Shown in pieces: positions 1-7,886 of a DNA stretch of 57,150 nucleotides. Origin of the DNA: Schizochytrium sp. CCTCC M209059. Lineage: Eukaryota > Sar > Bigyra > Thraustochytrida > Thraustochytriidae. A program made the position numbers and the translations under genes. Below the pieces are notes generated by a model that saw only the letters and a list, made by a program, of their open reading frames with translations, had not been told where the DNA came from and did not search any database. The stretch spans positions 714,118 through 771,267 of the forward strand of contig KN805374.1 of NCBI GenBank assembly GCA_000818945.1, read 5' to 3'. Positions within the stretch are counted from its first letter, which is position 1. Each line of letters begins with the position of its first letter.

Positions 1-1793
1 TGCTCCGCCCGCGCGCGTCGCCTCCCCGCCGCTGCCTGCTTTCCTTGCCTCGCCCGCCTTGCCCGCTTTGCCCGCCTGCCTGCGCTCGCTGCCTCCCTCT
101 TTCTCCCCTTTCTTTCCTTTCCTTTCAAATTGCTGTCCTTTGCTTTGCTTAGCTTTGCTTTGCTTTGCTTTGCTGGCCTGTGCTGGCCTGTCCTTGCGCC
201 CCCTTCGCGCGGCTCCACTCTCCGCTTGCTTCTCTGGCTGCGTGGCCCTCCAGCACTAGTGGGCCGGGTTTTTCCCCGGGGCCGCGCCGCGTTTCGCGCC
301 CTGTGTAGGCAGGCCGCGGCAAGTGGGTTATGCGCGCCGCCAAGAGCGGGTTGGCGCCGGAGCGGACTTGTGGGCGGCCAGGGTGAACGGCCGCCTCCAC
401 ACACCCCCCCCCCCCCCCCCCTGCGGGAATGGGGGCGCGCAGAGCGGGCACGAGGAGGGGAGGGGGAGAGCTTTGAGGGCTCAGAGAACGAGAATACGAC
501 CCACAGCTGTAAGGGGGGAGATTGAAGCGGAGGAGCGAGGAGGGAAGAGGAGGGTAAAAGGGCGCAAAAACGGAAGGGGAAAAAAATGCAGAGAGGGAGC
601 GTGAAGCCGTGTGTGGGAGATACGACGCCAGTGGGGTTCGTAGGCAGGCGAACGTGGCAGTTAGGTTGCGGGCCTTGTTTGATCACATCGACCGCAAGCA
701 CGAGCTGGCCTCTGCGAACCCTTGCAGCCAACACCATCGACCACGTAATGCTGCGTAGGCGACTCTTCCTTCCTCCCTTCCTTCCTTCGTTCCTTCGTTC
801 CTTCGTTCCTTCGTTCCTTCCTTCCTTCCTTTGTTCCTTCATCTCCTGTTTCTTTTCTTGGGTGGGATAAGAATCCACCAACCTCCTCACACAAATCAAG
901 CTAGAAACGAAGTGGAGCGCTCTCAGATTGTATCTGATGTAGGCTGGCTCGTGAAGAGTCTCGAAGATTGGCGAGATCGCATGGTGAATGAGATGGACAA
1001 TGTATGTATGAAAACGGGACGGCAGAGGCAGGGGTTACGGAAACAAATAGGGATGCTAATTGTGCTACGTACGTATCAGCGCCAGAAAGCATATGCGCAC
1101 TCGTGCGCGCGCGCAATTCGACAAGGCAAATTCATTGAAGACGCGGGAAAGAGATTCATCAAAACCCATGAGTGTTGCTGGAATTGAAAGGGAGACATTC
1201 CGCGCGTGCACCACCAGAGATGAGTGAAAACGCAAGCCTCGTTTTCGTCAGCTCTCCAGGACAGAATGTTGATGTTCGCGCACATCTCGCATGTGGGAGC
1301 GCACCGCATCGGGACCCCGACTGTCTCCAGCGGTCGCTTCGCAGCAAAACAAAAGGCGAGTCGAGGCGCGATACGGCGCGGCGTGGAGGCTAGCTTGCCC
1401 ACGCAAGGTCTCCTTGACCGTGGTGTAGCGCGAACGAAACTCTGCGACCCGTGAGGCAGCGGAGCGAAGACGGGGCCAGAAACGCCACTTTGTTGTCACA
1501 TAGTATATTCTGACGGCTGAAGAAACTCTGGACTGACGCATAGAGTCGCCTGCCTGCGCAAGCCAACAAGGGTGCTTGCTATCTCTCCCAAAGTCATCAA
1601 GTTTTTTGTGTGCTTGCCTTCGACGAGGGACGCGGCCCAGGGCCATCGACACCCAGCAACAAGTCTGGCCTTCTAGTCTGACAAGCCAAGGCAAGCTATC
1701 AAGCACAGCAAGTTTGCTCTTCTCCAACGTCAAACGCAAGAGAGCGTTGATCGATTGATCGCTATTTCCCTTCACTTCAAAAATCTGCTCAGT
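1..1793. other. Gene-free 5' flank
   Basis: I see no convincing gene here. Open frames in the region are short, compositionally skewed, or antisense with no recognisable domain. The stretch contains a run of 18 C at 404-421, a TTCC/TTCG microsatellite near 764-840, and the presumed promoter and 5' UTR of the sulfotransferase that starts at 1794. Confidence 0.6.
764..840. repeat. TTCC/TTCG microsatellite
   Basis: An imperfect tetranucleotide tract of TTCC and TTCG units. It is read as pyrimidine-rich on the plus strand and lies in non-coding sequence. Confidence 0.85.
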
Positions 1794-3197
1794 ATGAGTT
1801 CCACCGAGGACGAAGACGCGCCATTGACACCACGTGCACGCCATGACTCTCGCTCAAAGCCAGCATTAGAGATCAGCATCCGATATATTGCGACCGGTGC
1901 CGTCATCATCGCGGCAGCTCTTCTCGTCTTCTTCGCTATAGTCTCCGAACTTCCGCAGCAACTTGAAAACACGCCACTCTTGCAGATTCAGGTGCATCCC
2001 TCAATTGGCTCTGCAGAGCAAGCCGCAAAGCCTGCAAACCAAGATCTTTCATCGACTTTTCCCGACGGAAGTGTAGAACATACGGCACTCTCGTTTCGAG
2101 ATGACGTTGACGTCGAGGTGCTCCAAGGGAATGAGCCATGCCAAACCGCGACAAAAGCGCTCTTGAACACTTTAATGAACACTTTAGACCCGCAAGACCC
2201 AGGGCCCCTTCTCGTCGGAGGCATCGGTGACAGCGGCACCCGTGGTGCACAGCAGCTACTGAGCAAGATTGGTGTGGATATGGGTCATTTTAGGTTTCCT
2301 GGCATCCCAGATTCGGTGTTTTTCACCTACGACTCGCTGCTCTATATGAGCGAGTTCGACGTGCAAACGTGCGAGAACGGCAACGCGCGCCGCCTCGTGA
2401 AAACGCGTCACGTGTATGGCAAGGCTATTCAGGTTGCGCATACCGTGGGGTATTCGCGAGATCAAGTCGACAACGATGTATGGCTTCGTGGCATGCAGCT
2501 GGTCTTGAACATGACAATTGAAATGCAACGTCTTGCTCGGCATGATGTAGTCCATGACCCTGAAATTCTTCCTGCGCTCTTGTTTGGCTTCAAACACCCT
2601 CGCACATCTCTTATGCTCCCGATTTTCAAGGCTGCGTTGGGTTACCAGTTCAAGTTCGTCCATATTCTTCGCGACGGACGCGACGTGGCCAATGGCTCAA
2701 ATCAGCAAATGTTCAATGGGCTTTGTCAATTGTACTTTGGTCGCACGTGTCGCAGGTCCCTTAAGGACCGCCTCATGTTTTGGGCCACCATGAATGTCGA
2801 TGTCGCGCATTGGGCTGCGACGCATTTGCATGAGTATCAGTACCACGTTCTGCGCACTGAAGATCTTATTGACTCGCATCTGCCATGCTTTAAATCGCTC
2901 GCAATGTTTGTCGGCGTCAATGACGCCATTTTTGAGGAGCGTGTCACGCCGAGCTTTGTACATGACGACTTTCACTCTCATGCATATTCGTACTCGGGTC
3001 GCAAATGGACCCACGAGCAATCTGTCAAGTTCACAGAGACCGCGGCCGCCATTCCCGTCGTCAGGCAGGCTATGCAACTCTTTGGCTACGATTTGCGTCC
3101 TGAGCAGCCATGGTCACGTCTGAACTCATGCACTGAGCTCACTGCAGACTTTCGCGCACGCGCCGCAGAAGCGGACCCTTTTAACCCGCCTCTCTGA
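1794..3197 (+). CDS. Type II membrane sulfotransferase-like protein
   Basis: A 467-residue protein. The start is taken as the first ATG in frame, giving MSSTEDEDAP. A short acidic and basic cytosolic tail is followed by one hydrophobic segment at about residues 31-50, which is the topology of a Golgi type II enzyme. A P-loop-like GGIGDSGTRGAQQLL at 142-156 fits the 5'-phosphosulfate loop of PAPS-dependent sulfotransferases. HILRDGRDVANGS from residue 290 fits the 3'-phosphate-binding strand and helix. By family, such enzymes transfer sulfate from PAPS to glycan or protein acceptors in the Golgi lumen; the acceptor here is unknown. The C-terminal part has several Cys residues that could form lumenal disulfides. 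The fold assignment is fairly secure, the substrate is not. Confidence 0.8.
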   Translation: MSSTEDEDAPLTPRARHDSRSKPALEISIRYIATGAVIIAAALLVFFAIVSELPQQLENTPLLQIQVHPSIGSAEQAAKPANQDLSSTFPDGSVEHTALSFRDDVDVEVLQGNEPCQTATKALLNTLMNTLDPQDPGPLLVGGIGDSGTRGAQQLLSKIGVDMGHFRFPGIPDSVFFTYDSLLYMSEFDVQTCENGNARRLVKTRHVYGKAIQVAHTVGYSRDQVDNDVWLRGMQLVLNMTIEMQRLARHDVVHDPEILPALLFGFKHPRTSLMLPIFKAALGYQFKFVHILRDGRDVANGSNQQMFNGLCQLYFGRTCRRSLKDRLMFWATMNVDVAHWAATHLHEYQYHVLRTEDLIDSHLPCFKSLAMFVGVNDAIFEERVTPSFVHDDFHSHAYSYSGRKWTHEQSVKFTETAAAIPVVRQAMQLFGYDLRPEQPWSRLNSCTELTADFRARAAEADPFNPPL

Positions 3198-3626
3198 TCA
3201 CAAAGCCTCTCGCCTTGCTTGTTGAAGGCCCTAGCATTATAGAACCTTTGTATACTAGTATATCAGATTGAAAGTCCATCTCTTGCTTCGCTGGTGGGAG
3301 GTGAAAGTGGGAGTGTTCTCGTCGCCTGTTGCATGGCATCATTGAGGTTTTCTGACTGCTTCTCAATGAGGCCGCCAAATGATCGGTTTAATCTCTTTTT
3401 ACTTCGACAAAGGTCCAGCTTGATCAACATTGCGTGTGACGACATGCAAGTTTGGTATCTTCATGCAGACACTCGTGAGCCGAAAGGCTTGGCAGCAAAG
3501 GGGCAGGGGTTTACGAGAGAGACGCGGGGGGGGGGAAGGGGAGCGCGAACGGCATCAAAGTCTTGTTCGACTTTAGCGGCGTTTGCGCAGCGCAGGCAGC
3601 AAAGGCCCACGAACGAACGAGCAACC

Positions 3627-6600
3627 ATGCTCAAGCGCTTCAACTTCTTCGTCACCGAAGAGACGCGCCTCGATCATGAGACATTAGGGAGCGGCGCAGA
3701 CAAGATCAAGACTGAGATCAGGACGCTAACGCGTGCCGCTGGCGGTGCTAGCAAATTTCTTCTCGTGGCCAATGACCAAGGCAAGATCCTGGCGGTGAAT
3801 CGTAAAATGCACGTCGCTGGCCAGGTGGCTGCTCACTCACGACAAGTCGACATCCTCAAGCAACTGTCCTCGCGACCTCTGGCCATCACGATCGGCGATG
3901 GTCCCATTGCCAAGAACAGCAAGGAGTCTACGGGAGGGAAATCGCTCGCAAGCGATGCTACGACGCTGGATATCACCATCAAGTTTTGGAGCATTACGGC
4001 CGACACCAGCGTAGACCATGAAACATTACAAGCCGAGGAACGCGCTGACTTATCGCTCGTCCGATCCTTCAAGCTGGGCGCGGTGCTTGCTCGGGAGAGG
4101 AGTCGGCCTCGCTGGGCCGTGTCAGATCCAGCCCAAGTGGGCGCCAACTTTGCTTGGCCCCGCCTCACTTGTGCCGAAGTCACCGAGGACCTGACCCAGA
4201 TGGCGCTTGGTTTTTCTGATGGCCATGTTGTGCTCATTCGCTCCGATCCGCACGGCGCCGGCCCGCTCCTTTCCAATTTGGTCGAACTCGCAACCTCCCG
4301 CGGCCACACCAGCGCAGGAAGCGCGAGTACCGACGCCAAGCATTCATTGCTACACGAACGCGGACATTTGTACACCACCATTCAGACCGCTGCCAACGCC
4401 TCGTCCATGCCCGCGGTGACAGGTCTTGGCTTTTGTCGCACCGACGCAGACGGCTTGCACCTGTGGGTCGCCACGGAACGTAACTTGCGCGCATACAAGA
4501 CGAACGCGACGCAGGCCGGGGCATCAGCAGCTACGAGACGGAGCTCCTTTTCCGGCAAAAACGCTCGTCTCGGGGAAGTTGAGCCTGGGCCCGAGCTCGA
4601 CGCCGACGGCTGCGCTCTCAACTGTTGCTGCCTTGCGTACCCACTTCCCCCGGCCCCGACGATTGGCGCCCAGGTCTCATTCCTTTCTCTTCCTCTCGAC
4701 GCGGAGCCTGGTGCACTTGATGCGGAAGACCGTGCGGCGCTCAGTGAAGACGCGACGCGTCGTCAGACCGAATTCGTGATTGCAAAGGGTGATCACGTCG
4801 AGTTCTTCTCGCATGAAGACCCCCGCGCAGTATATGCCGTTGCGGGGCAAAAGCGTTTGCTCACATGGTTTCGAAACTGCCTCGTCGTTGTGACGCATGG
4901 CAAACCAGGGCTCGCGTCGGCACAGGCGCCGCGTGCAAGTCCAGCTGCCGATTCAAACGCCCCTCCTGATGTTGTCCACCTTTACGACTTTCGCAACAAG
5001 TTCATCGCGGCCAGTCTCACGCTGCGGGGCAGTGAGAGCGGCCACGTTCTCGCGGTTGCAAACCAGTGGAACAGGCTCGTTGTGCTCACGACGACGTGTC
5101 GCGCCTACATGCTCAAAGAAAAGGACACACAAACTAAACTCGACGATCTCCTGCGTCGAAATCTCTACGCCACCGCACTTTCGCTGGCTCGTTCCTCCGG
5201 AGTGGATGATGCGCAAGTGATGGACATTCACCGCATGTACGGTGACCATCTCTATGCCAAGGGAAGCTTTGACGACAGCATTGTCCAATACTGTCAGACC
5301 ATTGGTCGTCTCGAGGCATCGTATGTGATTCGCCGCTTTCTCGACTCGCAGCGTCTCGAGAATCTCATCTCGTACTTGGAGGCGCTGCACACAAGTACTG
5401 TCCAGGCCCCTACTGGGGACCACACCACCTTGCTCTTGAATTGCTACACAAAACAAAAGATGGAGGACAAGCTCGAAAAGTTCGTCTCGAACCAAGCCAT
5501 CACAGCTGCTATTGATGTTCATGCTGCAGTCGCGGTACTTCGCACTGCGCGGTACTTCGACCTAGCCATCCAACTTGCCAAGGAGCACGCGGAGCACGCG
5601 CTCTGTTTGCGCATCTTGCTCGAAGAGACAGACCAGCACGAGCAAGCTCTCGCGTATTTGCGCGACCTGCCCGTCTCGATCGCAAATTCGCACCTTCAGG
5701 CATACGGCAAGTCGCTCATGCGCAAGCTCCCGGACGCAACGACCGCGGCGATCCAACAGATGTGCTGCTCCCCTCAGGAGTGGGGGGCGGGCTCAGCCTC
5801 TTCAGAGAGTTCGACCTCACGCAGAGCGCAAGCAGAAGCCCCGCATCCTGAGGAGTTCATCCACATCTTTGTTGACCATCGCGAGCACCTTGGTCGCTTT
5901 TTAGAAGCCGTTGTCGACCAAGACGGTGGCCGTACCGCAACACCAGCCATCTGGAATACCTACCTTGAGCTCTTGCTTGCTCCGGGCGACGGTGGCGCGA
6001 AGCGAAGCGAAACGGCGGAGCAGCAGGCCATGAGTGTGCTCAAGAACTCATCGGCCTCCTATGACCCGCATCACGCCCTTGTGCTGGTGCAGTCAGCTGG
6101 CTTCCAGCGTGGGCTCCTCTACCTGTACGAGCGTCTACAAATGTATCATATGCTAATTCGCCACTACATGAAGGTTGGAGATAGCGCGGCAATTCTCGCG
6201 AATTGCAAAGCCTACGGGGCGAAAGACCCCAACCTCTGGGTTCAGGTACTCAAGCATTTTGCTGCGCAGTATGAGGCTCCAGAAGGCGGCGATGACGCCA
6301 GCGAGAGCGAGCGTCGCAAGGCGGCAGCAGTGGAGCGGGACCTGCAGGAGGTGCTCAAGCAGATTGAACGTTTTCGCATCTTGCCGCCTCTCGTCGTGGT
6401 TGAAACGCTTTCGTCGAACCCAGAAATCCGACTGCATATGATTCGGCCGTACATTCGCAGTCAGCTCGATGTCTCTCAACGGCAAATTGACGAGCTTGCC
6501 CACGATATACAGCACTTACGCAAAGACACTGCCAGTATGAAGCGCGAGGCGGATGAGCTCCGCTCGCATCCCAAAGTCTTTACAAACTCCAAGTGCAACT

Positions 6601-6929
6601 GGACAGGGGCGCCTCTGGAGCTCCCCACAGTCCATTTTTTGAGTGGCAACTCTTATAACCTGAGCAGTTTGCCTGGGGGCGGGCCTGCTGCGGACTCAGC
6701 TGCAGCAGCTACTGCGCACACGCAGGGTCCAGCACCGCACGATCGCATGCTCGAGGATCCAGAATGCGTTGCCGAGCAACATGCAGTTGCTGATATTATG
6801 CACAAGCTCCGCCAGAACGCCGAGCATGTGGACGAAGAGTTTTTCAACCAGCTAGAAATTGCACCCGACGGCTTCTCCGCCGTTGCAGAGTACTTTTCAA
6901 AGTGTCTCTTTGAGCCACCCCAAGAATAA
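3627..6929 (+). CDS. VPS11: VPS11, CORVET/HOPS tethering subunit with degenerate RING
   Basis: An 1100-residue protein beginning MLKRFNFF, which matches the usual VPS11 N-terminus; the frame is open further upstream but without VPS11-like sequence. The first half is beta-propeller-like. It is followed by the highly conserved alpha-solenoid block (LKEKDTQTKLDDLLRRNLY, YGDHLYAKGSFDDSIVQY, then DHTTLLLNCYTKQKMEDKLE). VPS11 is a core subunit shared by the CORVET and HOPS complexes that tether endosomes and vacuoles. The C-terminus keeps the alignment frame of the family RING (ELPTVHFLSGNSYN), but most Cys/His zinc ligands are replaced (see findings). The TAA stop lies inside an AATAAA hexamer at 6925-6930. 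The gene is intronless. Confidence 0.93.
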   Translation: MLKRFNFFVTEETRLDHETLGSGADKIKTEIRTLTRAAGGASKFLLVANDQGKILAVNRKMHVAGQVAAHSRQVDILKQLSSRPLAITIGDGPIAKNSKESTGGKSLASDATTLDITIKFWSITADTSVDHETLQAEERADLSLVRSFKLGAVLARERSRPRWAVSDPAQVGANFAWPRLTCAEVTEDLTQMALGFSDGHVVLIRSDPHGAGPLLSNLVELATSRGHTSAGSASTDAKHSLLHERGHLYTTIQTAANASSMPAVTGLGFCRTDADGLHLWVATERNLRAYKTNATQAGASAATRRSSFSGKNARLGEVEPGPELDADGCALNCCCLAYPLPPAPTIGAQVSFLSLPLDAEPGALDAEDRAALSEDATRRQTEFVIAKGDHVEFFSHEDPRAVYAVAGQKRLLTWFRNCLVVVTHGKPGLASAQAPRASPAADSNAPPDVVHLYDFRNKFIAASLTLRGSESGHVLAVANQWNRLVVLTTTCRAYMLKEKDTQTKLDDLLRRNLYATALSLARSSGVDDAQVMDIHRMYGDHLYAKGSFDDSIVQYCQTIGRLEASYVIRRFLDSQRLENLISYLEALHTSTVQAPTGDHTTLLLNCYTKQKMEDKLEKFVSNQAITAAIDVHAAVAVLRTARYFDLAIQLAKEHAEHALCLRILLEETDQHEQALAYLRDLPVSIANSHLQAYGKSLMRKLPDATTAAIQQMCCSPQEWGAGSASSESSTSRRAQAEAPHPEEFIHIFVDHREHLGRFLEAVVDQDGGRTATPAIWNTYLELLLAPGDGGAKRSETAEQQAMSVLKNSSASYDPHHALVLVQSAGFQRGLLYLYERLQMYHMLIRHYMKVGDSAAILANCKAYGAKDPNLWVQVLKHFAAQYEAPEGGDDASESERRKAAAVERDLQEVLKQIERFRILPPLVVVETLSSNPEIRLHMIRPYIRSQLDVSQRQIDELAHDIQHLRKDTASMKREADELRSHPKVFTNSKCNWTGAPLELPTVHFLSGNSYNLSSLPGGGPAADSAAAATAHTQGPAPHDRMLEDPECVAEQHAVADIMHKLRQNAEHVDEEFFNQLEIAPDGFSAVAEYFSKCLFEPPQE

Positions 6930-7184
6930 ATGACCAAAGGAGGCGTCAGCAAAGGAGCCAAACAGAACTGGGATGGCTAGATTGTGGTGATAGCACTCGC
7001 TTGTTCGTATTTTGTCGATCTATTTGGCTGTCTGGCTGATTGGCTGGCTGTCTGTCGAGAGATGAAAGCTCATGATAGGCTCAAATATTCTTTTCCTTTT
7101 CTTTTCCTTTTCCCATTTCTTTACTTCTTTTTCCTCTCTTGTCTGGAGGAGCGAGGCTGTTAGGCTGTTGATATCTTTCCCGGT

Positions 7185-7637
7185 CTACTTGGTTTCCGAA
7201 TCATCAGCGCTAGCTTCTCCAAATGCTTCCTGCGTTGCGACGCGCAGAGCCACTGTATCAAAGGCGGAACGAAGCTTGAGCTGAAGCGTTTCTACCGGAT
7301 CAGAGCTCGCGGCCGTGGCCTTTGCGGCAGACGTCCAGTCCTCGGCCAGAATAAGATCCTTCACGCGAATGACGTCAACCTCTCGCACCACATCTGCCGC
7401 AGGCGCGCCACTTTCTGCGCGTTCTGCCTCCATTTGCTTAATCTGTTTGGTCTTTTGGGCAACCTGGATGCCAAGCGCCATGGCCAGCGAAGCCCAGACA
7501 ATGTGCGAAGCGTTGCTTGGACCCTGCTTTGCGCCCGAGCCTGCTCCGCTTGGCTGACTTGCTGCGCTCAGCCACCGCGTGGTGCAGGGCCGCCGCAATG
7601 AAACCCGGAGGCCTCGCCTTCCAGCTGCGGCGAGCAT
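7185..7637 (-). CDS. Small mitochondrial-type protein, unknown function
   Basis: A 150-residue protein starting at the ATG that gives MLAAAGRRGLRVSLRRPCTT. This N-terminus is rich in Arg, Ala and Ser with no acids, typical of a mitochondrial presequence, and WLSAAS could be a processing region. One short hydrophobic stretch follows (HIVWASLAMALGIQVA), then a charged helix (KTKQIKQMEAERAES) and an alpha-helical C-terminal half. I do not recognise the family. A single-pass inner-membrane accessory protein is one possibility. It lies between VPS11 and the helicase-like gene, about 250 bp from each. Confidence 0.6.
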   Translation of the reverse strand: MLAAAGRRGLRVSLRRPCTTRWLSAASQPSGAGSGAKQGPSNASHIVWASLAMALGIQVAQKTKQIKQMEAERAESGAPAADVVREVDVIRVKDLILAEDWTSAAKATAASSDPVETLQLKLRSAFDTVALRVATQEAFGEASADDSETK

Positions 7638-7886
7638 CCTCAAGCACGTAAGCAAGCACGCAAGCGAGCACGCAAGCGAATAAAACCTTGGTGCGTGATG
7701 CAGCCCTTCGTGTACGCTCTGTACTCACGCTCTCGGCGTCGGCCCCGCTCGGTAGCTGCGCCAAAAATGTGTCAATGCTTTCTCGCTTCGTCCAAGGAAG
7801 GCTCGTCCAAAGAAGGCATCAATCAATCACCCAAACTCAAAAATTTAGGGACTCATCTGGTTCAGAAGTAAAAAAGATGCATGCAT

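Noticed and set aside
1248..1844. 198-codon antisense frame at the sulfotransferase 5' end
   Set aside because: No recognisable domain, and it overlaps the start of a well-supported gene.
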